Below, piece by piece: positions 35,972 through 43,580 of a stretch of DNA of 64,000 nucleotides. The notes beneath the pieces are model-generated. The model saw nothing but the letters and a program-made list of their open reading frames with translations. It searched no databases and was not told the origin of the DNA. This DNA comes from Deltaproteobacteria bacterium GWA2_45_12 (GTDB lineage Bacteria; UBA10199), in NCBI GenBank assembly GCA_001797365.1, contig MGPH01000052.1:29624-93623 (forward strand). Direction: 5' to 3'. The position numbers and the translations under genes were made by a program. The number at the start of each line of letters is the position of its first letter. Position 1 is the stretch's first letter.

Positions 35972-37080
35972 AATAATTGATCCACAACCAGTTTTGCTGC
36001 ATCCGGACGCGATAAAAGTCTTGCCGCTTGTCCCATGCTTTCCAAGCGAGTGGTGTCTTTTAGCAGGCTGGCGATCATTTCGGCAAGCTTTTCGGGAGTG
36101 CTGTTTTTTTGTTCCAACAATAAAGCCGCTCCTGCATCAACAAAAATACGGGCATTGGCCCTCTGATGGTCATCGGCAGCAAAGGGATAGGGCACCAAAA
36201 TGGAAGCAAGTCCCCAGTTGGACAAATCCGTTAATGTCCCTGCACCGGAACGGGCAATAACAAGGTTGGCTTTGGCATAGTAATTTTCAAGATCATGAAT
36301 AAACGCACAAACTTCAGCGTTTATTTTCATCTCCGCATACGTCTTACGAACAAGAGCTTCATCGGTAGGTCCCGCTTGATGGATTATTTTTAAGCCCGGA
36401 AATTTTTTTGAAATCAAACCAAATGCCTGCATGACACTCTCGTTAAGAGCATGCGCCCCTTGGGAACCCCCACAGACAAGGAGGGTTATCTCCGGATATT
36501 CTGTAGGGACAATCCTAGGATTGTCCCTACCCGATTCATCATGGCCCAACATGGCAGGCAATCGACTTCTCAATACCGGGTTCCCCGTGATCCTTACTTT
36601 TTCTTTTTTGAAATAAGAACCTGCCACATCAAAAGCCAAAAAAACTTTTTTGGCAATTTTTCCCAACCACCTGTTTGTCAAACCAGGGATGGCATTTTGA
36701 TCAACAATGGCTGTAGGAACCCTGCAAATCCAACCGGCCACCACCATGGGGCCGGAAGCATACCCTCCAATGCCCAAAACAGCCGTTGGCCTGTACCTGG
36801 CCATAATCCATAAACTCTTTACAAGGGCTAAGGGCAAAAGCACCAATGTCTTTAACCGTACCACAACACTGCTTCCCTTTAATTTGGAAACAGGAACGGT
36901 CTCAAGCTTATATCCATAATGGGGCACCAAATTTTTCTCCAACCCGTAGTTGGTCCCAACAAAAAGCACCTCACCCCCGCGAGCGCACCAGTCTTCGGCT
37001 ACAGCCAAGCCGGAATACAAATGCCCCCCTGTTCCTCCCCCTGCAATGAGGAGAAGGGATTGTGTTTGTGGATTGGTCAT
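35935..37080 (-). CDS. murG: UDP-GlcNAc:lipid I GlcNAc transferase MurG
   Basis: Membrane-peripheral GT-B enzyme converting lipid I to lipid II. It has 381 residues, slightly long. Seen: IAGGGTGGHLYSGLAVAE at the N-terminus, GIGGYASGPMVVA, DQNAIPGLTNR, the donor-site LLVCGGSQGAHALNES, and RSGAGTLTDL. Two oddities are visible. Residues about 184-193 (RDNPRIVPTE) are encoded by a perfect 28-bp palindrome at 36503-36530. The C-terminal tail and stop codon come from another repeat. Both spots are loop or tail positions by family comparison, so the enzyme is probably active. Confidence 0.96.
   Translation of the reverse strand: MTNPQTQSLLLIAGGGTGGHLYSGLAVAEDWCARGGEVLFVGTNYGLEKNLVPHYGYKLETVPVSKLKGSSVVVRLKTLVLLPLALVKSLWIMARYRPTAVLGIGGYASGPMVVAGWICRVPTAIVDQNAIPGLTNRWLGKIAKKVFLAFDVAGSYFKKEKVRITGNPVLRSRLPAMLGHDESGRDNPRIVPTEYPEITLLVCGGSQGAHALNESVMQAFGLISKKFPGLKIIHQAGPTDEALVRKTYAEMKINAEVCAFIHDLENYYAKANLVIARSGAGTLTDLSNWGLASILVPYPFAADDHQRANARIFVDAGAALLLEQKNSTPEKLAEMIASLLKDTTRLESMGQAARLLSRPDAAKLVVDQLLSPFEKGGHRGI
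36503..36530. repeat. Perfect 28-bp palindrome inside murG
   Basis: Arms GTAGGGACAATCCT and AGGATTGTCCCTAC with no spacer. It lies in frame between the two Rossmann domains of MurG, where homologues usually go straight from the LGHDE-like region to the ITLLVCGGSQG strand. Its ends resemble the GTAGGGG/CCCCTAC family found between genes. Confidence 0.8.
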
Positions 37081-37144
37081 AAATCAAACCGGAGGGGGCT
37101 ATTAAGCCCCTGTTCTCTCACACCAATGGAATCTTGCATGGTGT

Positions 37145-38356
37145 TCAATCAGTTTTAAGTTGCTTCAGTTCTCGACGAAGTTCCGCTTTAAGTTCCGCGA
37201 CTGTGGGCAAATTAAGTTGATAATGCCTGGTAAAGATATTTTTCTCTTTCTTGTCTCCAAGCAGATACTTCACCATAGCATCGTTTTTATCGGCACAAAG
37301 AATAAGCCCCAATGTGGGAGCATCGCCTTGACTACGGCGTTCCATGTCAAAATAATTTACATACAACTGCAATTGGCCCAGGTCTGCATGTGTCAGCTTT
37401 CCCGTTTTGAGGTCAATCAGGATATAGCATTTCAGAATGGTGTGATAGAAAACCAGATCAACATAAAAATGATCGCCGTCCAGCGTCAGTCTTTCCTGAC
37501 GTGCCACAAAAGCAAACCCTTTGCCCAATTCCAAAAGAAAATTCTGAAGGTTGCCGAGGAGAGCCTGTTCCAAATCAGATTCAACAAGTTTGTGGGATTC
37601 CGGTAGACCCAAAAATTCTATCATGACCGGCTCTTTGAAAACATCGGCCGGTTTTTGTATGATTTGACCTTTGGTCGCGAGTTTCATGACGCCACGTTTG
37701 TCTTTGCTAAGAGCCAGACGTTCATACAAGAGGCTGTTGATTTGGCGTTCTAGCTCACGGGCACCCCAATTGTTTTGAATGGCCTCAATTTCATAGAAAG
37801 CGCGGGCTTGCAGAGACTCTACACGAAGGAGTGTTCGATAATGTGTCCAAGACAAATCAACACTGATCTTCCCAGGTTTCCAAGAAATGGTACGCGGTAC
37901 GTTCCGTTTCCCGATTACAGACAATCTGTGTTGGGGTTCAGATTTGGTACGCAGTGCGTTCCAAATCATTGATTCGGGCAAAAACTCAACATACTCGATA
38001 TAAAATTTCCGCATGAATCTCAAATTACGAGCAGAATAACCTTCGCCATACTCTTTTTGTAAGCGTCTCGCTAATATGTTTAAAATTGCCCCACCATACG
38101 CAGCACGTTTTGCACCCTGTTGCTCCTCTTCGACAATTTCACGCCCAACCAGCCAATTGGCGATAACTTGCGTTGTATTCACCGAACGGGCGACATTCGA
38201 ACGTGCCAATTCAAGAATTTGCCGGATACGTTGATAAAGATTGGCATGCTTTGCGGTCATGTTTAGCTGGTCTCCATCCCACACTTGAGAATTGGTTTTA
38301 TTCCTATCAGCACCCGAACCTGTTTCGAATATGTATTCGAGAAAAGCATTCTTCAC
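37145..38356 (-). CDS. DUF1016 (YhcG-type) PD-(D/E)XK nuclease
   Basis: A 403-residue protein if it starts at 38356; an ATG at 38260 (MTAKHANLYQRIRQ) would give about 371. The N-terminal DUF1016_N domain is clear: NWLVGREIVEEEQQGAKRAAYG ... YGEGYSARNLRFMRKFY (two pieces). The C-terminal domain carries the nuclease core: DGDHFYVDLVFYHTILKCY, then ILIDLKTGKLTHADLGQLQLYVNYF, that is D...(D/E)xK plus QxxxY. Such proteins often accompany restriction or defence genes. Here it interrupts the dcw cluster between ftsW and murG, same strand. It is flanked upstream by an imperfect inverted repeat (38359-38411). Confidence 0.9.
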   Translation of the reverse strand: MKNAFLEYIFETGSGADRNKTNSQVWDGDQLNMTAKHANLYQRIRQILELARSNVARSVNTTQVIANWLVGREIVEEEQQGAKRAAYGGAILNILARRLQKEYGEGYSARNLRFMRKFYIEYVEFLPESMIWNALRTKSEPQHRLSVIGKRNVPRTISWKPGKISVDLSWTHYRTLLRVESLQARAFYEIEAIQNNWGARELERQINSLLYERLALSKDKRGVMKLATKGQIIQKPADVFKEPVMIEFLGLPESHKLVESDLEQALLGNLQNFLLELGKGFAFVARQERLTLDGDHFYVDLVFYHTILKCYILIDLKTGKLTHADLGQLQLYVNYFDMERRSQGDAPTLGLILCADKNDAMVKYLLGDKKEKNIFTRHYQLNLPTVAELKAELRRELKQLKTD

Positions 38357-38358
38357 TA

Positions 38359-38411
38359 GTAACTCGTCGCTCGTAATACGGGTTCATGGATTTACAAGCG
38401 ACTAGCAACTA
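38359..38411. repeat. Imperfect inverted repeat between ftsW and the DUF1016 gene
   Basis: TAGTAACTCGTCGCTCGTAA on the left pairs with TTACAAGCGACTAGCAACTA on the right with four mismatches. It looks like another dispersed repeat family and marks one edge of the DUF1016 gene. Confidence 0.55.
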
Positions 38412-38412
38412 T

Positions 38413-39546
38413 TCATTCCCCTTCCGTGTCCATCGAAATATTTAAAAGAATTCCCACAATCAAAAACGAAACCAACATGGAGGAACCCCCATAACTTATA
38501 AAGGGAAGTGCCAATCCCTTCGTGGGAAGCAGGCCCATCACAACACCCATATTGATAAAAGCCTGAACCCCAATGAGACTTGTCAAACCAAAAGCCAGAT
38601 AAAGCCCGAATAAATCGCGCGACTTTAAAGAAATAAGAAACCCCCTAAATATGAAGAACACAAACAGGGAGACGACAAGTAAAACCCCGACTAATCCCAA
38701 TTCTTCTCCAACCACCGAAAAAATGAAATCGGTATGGGCTTCCGGCAAATAAAAAAGCTTCTGTTTTCCTTCCCCAAGACCTGCCCCCAAGAGACCTCCT
38801 TCTTTAAAGGCAACAAAGGATTGAATAATCTGAAAACCAAAATCGAGTTGATATTTCCATGGGTCCAGAAAAGCCAGGATCCTGCGACGTCTAAAATCAA
38901 CGGAGAAAATAAGAAAATAAAGGGCCGGGATGGAAAGTAAAAAAGCCCCCGCCAAGTAGGAAAGCCGGGTCCCTGCGATAAAAAGCATGAGAAGAACAAT
39001 GATGCCCAGGGTAAGGGCGGCTCCCAAATCTTTTTGGGCCAAAATAAGCAGAATATAAACACTGCTGATTAAAATGACCGGCAAAAAACCCGTGCTGAAT
39101 TCACGAATTTTTTCCTGTTTTTTAGCCAGCGCATACGCCACAAAAATAATGACGGATAACTTGGTCATTTCAGAAGGCTGAAAAGAAAAAGGTCCCACAT
39201 ACAACCAACGATGAACCCCCTCTGAAGCCCCCCCATGGCCAAAAAACAGGACAACAATTAGAAGAACCAAATTAAGAAACAAAAAGGGATAAACAATTTT
39301 TAAGTAAAGACGATACGGAATTTTTTTGACCAACAACATAAGAAAAAACCCCATCACCACAAACAAGACTTCTTTCTTAAGATAATAATAACTGTCGTTA
39401 TAATGGGCCTGGGCCGAAACAGCGCTACTTGAAAACACCATGACCATGCCGATAAGCACAAGCAAAAGGGTCACAAACAACAAATACACATCAAAGCGCT
39501 GATAATGCACATGGGACTTTGTATTTTTGTTGTTGTTAAAAAACAT
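38413..39546 (-). CDS. ftsW: Septal peptidoglycan polymerase FtsW (SEDS)
   Basis: Polytopic inner-membrane glycosyltransferase that works with FtsI. It has 377 residues and about ten hydrophobic segments. Seen: YLLFVTLLLVLIGMVMVFSS, the SEDS signature FQPSEMTKLSVIIF, ILAQKDLGAALTLG carrying the catalytic-region Asp, and the closing GLALPFISYGGSSMLVSF. Its gene order after murD is standard; downstream the usual murG is displaced by the DUF1016 gene. No clear Shine-Dalgarno before the ATG. Confidence 0.96.
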   Translation of the reverse strand: MFFNNNKNTKSHVHYQRFDVYLLFVTLLLVLIGMVMVFSSSAVSAQAHYNDSYYYLKKEVLFVVMGFFLMLLVKKIPYRLYLKIVYPFLFLNLVLLIVVLFFGHGGASEGVHRWLYVGPFSFQPSEMTKLSVIIFVAYALAKKQEKIREFSTGFLPVILISSVYILLILAQKDLGAALTLGIIVLLMLFIAGTRLSYLAGAFLLSIPALYFLIFSVDFRRRRILAFLDPWKYQLDFGFQIIQSFVAFKEGGLLGAGLGEGKQKLFYLPEAHTDFIFSVVGEELGLVGVLLVVSLFVFFIFRGFLISLKSRDLFGLYLAFGLTSLIGVQAFINMGVVMGLLPTKGLALPFISYGGSSMLVSFLIVGILLNISMDTEGE

Positions 39547-39555
39547 AAAAATGTA

Positions 39556-39579
39556 AGGGCGCTTCGCGAAGCGCCCCTA
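39556..39579. repeat. Perfect palindrome carrying the murD stop codon
   Basis: AAGGGCGCTTCG and CGAAGCGCCCCT form 12-bp arms with one mismatch at the outer end. Read on the minus strand, the right end (39579-39577) is the TAG that stops murD. It belongs to the GTAGGGG/CCCCTAC group by its ends. Confidence 0.7.
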
Positions 39580-40914
39580 GCAACAATCCCCCATCCCCCT
39601 TACCAATTCCTGAAAGTGATTCCCGCGCTGGGCATAGTTTTTATAAAGATCAAAACTTGAACAGGCGGGAGAAAAAAGCACGGTATCCCCACTCTTTGCC
39701 ACACGATACGCCTCGCTCACCACTTCAGGCATGGTGGGAACCACTTTCTTATTTTCAAAAAAAGAAAAGGCCTTGGCGATTTTTTCACGCGCTTCCCCAT
39801 AAATGATAAGGGCCTTCACCTTATGTTTGACCATGGCATAGAGCGGATTGTATTCCCCCCCTTTGTCTCGTCCTCCCAGAATAAGAATGACATTCTTGTC
39901 AAAAGAAGCCAGTGACATCACCACAGAACCCACATTGGTGGCCTTGGAATCATCATAAAAAGAGATCCCTTTAAAACAACCCACTTTTTCCAAACGATGG
40001 GGCAGTGCCCTGTATTTTTTCAATCCGGATAAAATGACGGAGTAGGGCACATTTAAAACCGTTAAGGACAAAATGGCTGCAAGCATGTTTTCCTGATTGT
40101 GCAAACCCGAAATGGGCATTTCGGATAGCTCGTATCGGAACTCTGTCCCTTTCCATCGCACCACCATGGTGTTTTTTTCAACAAAAGCCCCTTCGGGAAA
40201 TTGATTGACCAAGCTAAAGGGAAGTTTTTTTGCCTTTGTTTCCATCAAAACACAATAAGGGTCGTCCGCATTATAAATAAAAAAATCATCGGCTGATTGG
40301 TTTTTGGTCACAAGGGCCTTGGCATCGGCATAAGCCTGCATGCTTTCATACCGTTCTAAATGATCGGAGGTGACATTAAGGACCACGGCTACTTTTGGCT
40401 TGAAATTTTCAACGGTTTCCAACTGGAACGAACTGGCTTCCAATACATAATAGTCCTTGGGAGATTCGTTCACAGCCGTAATAAGCGGGGTTCCTATATT
40501 CCCTTTAAGACCAGAAGAATATCCCCCCTCTTGAAGGATTGTTTGAATTAAAGAGACTGAAGTTGATTTGCCATTAGTCCCGGTGACTGCGATCAGTTTT
40601 CCTGAAAGTTTTTGCGAGGCAAACTCCATTTCTCCCGTGACCGGAATGTTTTTCTTTTTGGCCAGAGCCACCCACTCCCGTGTCGGAGGAACACCCGGAC
40701 TGATAAAAAATTGTTTTGCATCATCAAAAACCGTTTTTGGAATATCCCCAAAATAGAATTGGGCGGCCTTCCCCACATATTTTTCTTTTACTTTTTGAAA
40801 AATCTCTCTTGAAACTTCTTCAATGCCCACACAGGGCTGTCCCAAGCTTATAAAATAATCCAAAAGGGATTCGCCCGTAATCCCCAAACCAACAATAACG
40901 TTTTTTAAACTCAT
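39577..40914 (-). CDS. murD: UDP-N-acetylmuramoyl-L-alanine--D-glutamate ligase
   Basis: Adds D-Glu in the third cytoplasmic wall step. It has 445 residues. Seen: N-terminal VIVGLGITGESLLDYF, P-loop AVTGTNGKSTSVSLIQ near residue 112, LEASSFQLETVENF, NVTSDHLERYESM, and the C-terminal FYDDSKATNVGSVVMSL and ILGGRDKGGEY. The reading frame ends with GDCC and a TAG supplied by a palindromic repeat. Standard position between mraY and ftsW. Confidence 0.97.
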   Translation of the reverse strand: MSLKNVIVGLGITGESLLDYFISLGQPCVGIEEVSREIFQKVKEKYVGKAAQFYFGDIPKTVFDDAKQFFISPGVPPTREWVALAKKKNIPVTGEMEFASQKLSGKLIAVTGTNGKSTSVSLIQTILQEGGYSSGLKGNIGTPLITAVNESPKDYYVLEASSFQLETVENFKPKVAVVLNVTSDHLERYESMQAYADAKALVTKNQSADDFFIYNADDPYCVLMETKAKKLPFSLVNQFPEGAFVEKNTMVVRWKGTEFRYELSEMPISGLHNQENMLAAILSLTVLNVPYSVILSGLKKYRALPHRLEKVGCFKGISFYDDSKATNVGSVVMSLASFDKNVILILGGRDKGGEYNPLYAMVKHKVKALIIYGEAREKIAKAFSFFENKKVVPTMPEVVSEAYRVAKSGDTVLFSPACSSFDLYKNYAQRGNHFQELVRGMGDCC

Positions 40915-40918
40915 TTAT

Positions 40919-41011
40919 TAAATCCCCCTGTGTCCCCCTTTGCTAAAGGGGGATAATACGGGGCCCCCGTATTTTTCCCCCTTTATAAAAGGGGGATTAA
41001 GGGGGATTTTT
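40919..41011. repeat. TCCCCCTTT/AAAGGGGGA repeat block between mraY and murD
   Basis: AATCCCCCTGTGTCCCCC and several AAAGGGGGAT units in both orientations, including CCCCCTTTATAAAAGGGGG near 40979-40997. It matches the block between murC and murG and fills the mraY-murD gap. Confidence 0.7.
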
Positions 41012-41019
41012 AAATTGCT

Positions 41020-42096
41020 TCACCTTAACTTCAGTGTCGCCAATGACAAAAGGGCCAGCACAAAAGAAAGAATCCAAAATCTCACAATAATTTTTGGCTC
41101 GCTCCAGCCCTTAAGTTCAAAATGATGATGCAGGGGCGCCATGCGAAAAATTCTCTTTCCCGTCAGCTTAAAGGAAATCACCTGCGTAATCACCGAAAGG
41201 GTTTCCATCACAAACAACCCCCCCACAAGGACAAGAAGAATTTCCTGTTTGGCAATCAAGGCCACAAACCCCAACAAGCCCCCCAATCCCAAGGCCCCCA
41301 CATCGCCCATGAAAATTTCAGCAGGGTAAGCGTTAAACCATAAAAACCCGATGCACGCCCCCACAACGGCCCCGCAAAGCACCGCCAATTCGCCCGACTC
41401 TTTGACAAAAGGAATCTGCAAATAATTGGAAATCACTACATGCCCCACCACATACACCAAAAATCCATAGGTCAAAAAAGCCGTCATGGAAGGAACAGCG
41501 GCCAAACCATCCAAACCATCAGTTAAATTAACGGCATTGGCAGCGCCCACCACCACAAAGATGGTCAAAAACAGGTACCAAAAAGAAAGATCGGGCTGAA
41601 CTTGTTTTAAAAAAGGAACATACAGCCGCGTATCCAGCCCCTTGTACCCATAAATAAAAAGAGCTGCTGACAGGCAAATGAACACTTCCAGAATAATTTT
41701 ATAGCGTCCGGCAAAACCCTTGGTATCGCGCTTCATCACTTTTTTGTAGTCATCGACAAAACCAATGGCTCCCATCCCCACAAAAACATACAAACTCACC
41801 CCCAAATAGTCGCTTCCCCAATTGCCCCATAAAAACACCGAAAACAAAACCGAAACAATAAGCAAAAGTCCCCCCATGGTGGGGGTTCCCTTTTTTCCCA
41901 AATGGGCCTGGGGACCATCCATACGAATGGTTTGCGCCATTTGCCTGTTTTTTAAAAAACGAATCCAGGGTTTGCCGCAGACAAGATAAAAGAGCATCGC
42001 CGTTAATAGCGCTGCAAAAGTGCGAAAGGTGATGTATTTGACAACATTAAATCCCCCGAAAAATTCATTTAAGGGATATAGAAAATGATAAAACAC
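41020..42096 (-). CDS. mraY: Phospho-N-acetylmuramoyl-pentapeptide transferase
   Basis: Inner-membrane enzyme that makes lipid I. It has 358 residues and about ten membrane segments. Seen: DGPQAHLGKKGTPTMGGLL near residue 55, FVDDYKKV with the catalytic-site Asp pair, NAVNLTDGLDGLA, FNAYPAEIFMGDVG, and MAPLHHHFELKGWSE near the C-terminus. It starts with GTG at 42096, which shares one base with the murF TAG (TAGTG), so translation is coupled. Confidence 0.97.
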   Translation of the reverse strand: MFYHFLYPLNEFFGGFNVVKYITFRTFAALLTAMLFYLVCGKPWIRFLKNRQMAQTIRMDGPQAHLGKKGTPTMGGLLLIVSVLFSVFLWGNWGSDYLGVSLYVFVGMGAIGFVDDYKKVMKRDTKGFAGRYKIILEVFICLSAALFIYGYKGLDTRLYVPFLKQVQPDLSFWYLFLTIFVVVGAANAVNLTDGLDGLAAVPSMTAFLTYGFLVYVVGHVVISNYLQIPFVKESGELAVLCGAVVGACIGFLWFNAYPAEIFMGDVGALGLGGLLGFVALIAKQEILLVLVGGLFVMETLSVITQVISFKLTGKRIFRMAPLHHHFELKGWSEPKIIVRFWILSFVLALLSLATLKLR

Positions 42097-43508
42097 TAGC
42101 CCATCCTTTCTTTTAAATAGTCAACAACCCGCTCCATGCGAATTCCCCGCGATCCTTTGACAAGAACGACATCCCCCGGAACAAGCAAGGTTTGCAGTTT
42201 TTGATTCAGGCTTTCGACATTGTCAAAAGCATGGGCTTGGGACTCATTAAAACCTTTTGCCAAATCCTTTGCATGATCTCCCAAAGCCAAAAGAACTGAT
42301 ATTCCCAAATGACGAGCGGCATTTCCCGTTTTTTGATGAAGAGAAGAACTTTGAGCTCCCAATTCGAGCATCTCTCCCAATACGGCAATTTTGCGCTGTG
42401 TGGGATATTTAAGGGAAAGTGCTTTTAACGCAGCATGTGTCGAACTGGGATTGGCATTGTAGCAATCGTTAACAAGCACAATGTCCTTTTTCAATCGGGT
42501 TTCAGCACCCCTTTTTTCTCCAAGGGAAAAACCGGATATACCTTTCTGTACCTGTGATTCCGACAATTTTAACAAGGAGCAAACCGCCACACAGGCAAGC
42601 AGGTTGGAAACATGGTGCTCTCCCGTTACAGGCAGGGTCAAATTCCATTTTCCCAAGGGTGTTTTGACGCAAACTTCTGCGTCATGGGTTCTGTAGGAAA
42701 CTTTTTCGGCACAAATATCGGCTGATGGAGAAAATCCATAAGTCAGTTTTTTGGCCCGAGTAGGCATGGCCCTAATGAAAGGATCGTCTTCATTGACCAA
42801 GGCATGCGCTGAAGGGGAAAGATTTAAAAAAAGTTCCCCCTTGGCTTTGGCCACTCCTTCCAAACTTCCCACTCCTTCCAAATGAGCCGCTCCCACATTG
42901 GTGATAAGCCCCATCGTGGGGCTGGCAATTTCGGTAAGCCGGGCAATTTCACCAAAAGCATTCATCCCCATTTCAATAATGGCCACATCACATTCTTCTT
43001 CCAACTGAAACAAAGTCAGAGGGACCCCCACAAGATTGTTCAAGTTTCCTTCTGTCTTGTGAACTTTAAAATGGGACTCCAAACACAAAGAGAGCAGTTC
43101 TTTTGTGGATGTTTTCCCACTGCTCCCTGTAATGGCAATGACGGGCTTTGTAAACTTTTTCCGCCAGACATGGGCCATATCCCCCAGAGCTTTGAGAGTG
43201 TCAGAAACATGGATGATAATGTTCTTATTCCCTCCCCCTTGTCCCGCGTAGCGGGATTCCGGTACGCGGAAAGGGGGGAGGGCCAGGGAGAGGGTGATAT
43301 CCGAAACCAAAATCCCCTTGGCCCCCTTTTTTATGGCGTCTTCCACAAATTGATGCCCATCAAAATGGGGGCCGACCAAAGCACAGTATAAATCGCCCGC
43401 CTTCAGCGTGCGTGTATCGGTGGAAATACGGGTGATAACAGATTGGGGATCACCGGCGAGAAGGGTTCCACCGGTAGCCTTAAGAATTTCTTGAACAAAT
43501 AGTTGCAT
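42096..43508 (-). CDS. murF: UDP-MurNAc-tripeptide--D-Ala-D-Ala ligase
   Basis: Adds the D-Ala-D-Ala made by Ddl. It has 470 residues. Seen: ISTDTRTLKAGDLYCAL in the N-terminal domain, P-loop AITGSSGKTSTKEL near residue 126, EMGMNAFGEIARL, NDCYNANPSSTHAAL, and LGEMLELG. Residues about 71-93 (LSLALPPFRVPESRYAGQGG) are an insertion encoded by a dispersed inverted repeat (43230-43296). Around it the sequence continues as a normal MurF N-terminal domain. One-base stop/start overlap with mraY. Confidence 0.96.
   Translation of the reverse strand: MQLFVQEILKATGGTLLAGDPQSVITRISTDTRTLKAGDLYCALVGPHFDGHQFVEDAIKKGAKGILVSDITLSLALPPFRVPESRYAGQGGGNKNIIIHVSDTLKALGDMAHVWRKKFTKPVIAITGSSGKTSTKELLSLCLESHFKVHKTEGNLNNLVGVPLTLFQLEEECDVAIIEMGMNAFGEIARLTEIASPTMGLITNVGAAHLEGVGSLEGVAKAKGELFLNLSPSAHALVNEDDPFIRAMPTRAKKLTYGFSPSADICAEKVSYRTHDAEVCVKTPLGKWNLTLPVTGEHHVSNLLACVAVCSLLKLSESQVQKGISGFSLGEKRGAETRLKKDIVLVNDCYNANPSSTHAALKALSLKYPTQRKIAVLGEMLELGAQSSSLHQKTGNAARHLGISVLLALGDHAKDLAKGFNESQAHAFDNVESLNQKLQTLLVPGDVVLVKGSRGIRMERVVDYLKERMG
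43230..43296. repeat. Dispersed inverted repeat inserted in frame in murF
   Basis: Arms CCTCCCCCTT and AAGGGGGGAGG flank GTCCCGCGTAGCGGGATTCC and a ggtacgcgg loop. The core resembles the repeat upstream of gpsA (4863-4915). It adds roughly 22 codons to murF without breaking the frame. Confidence 0.75.
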
Positions 43509-43518
43509 ATTACTCGTT

Positions 43519-43580
43519 CCCTTCGACTTCGCTCAGGGACCGGTCATCACTCGGGGTGGTCCCTGAGCGGAGTCGAAGGG
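43519..43580. repeat. CCTTCGACT...CAGGG inverted repeat between murE and murF
   Basis: CCCTTCGACTTCGCTCAGGG on the left pairs with CCCTGAGCGGAGTCGAAGGG on the right, around a 22-bp loop. It contains the murE stop codon and encodes the tail PSTPLRDHPE of MurE. The same repeat type is common across many bacterial genomes. Confidence 0.8.

Noticed and set aside
35829-36002. Long N-terminal extension of murC
   Set aside because: It translates TCCCCCTTT repeat DNA; the family N-terminus begins at the TTG codon at 35828.
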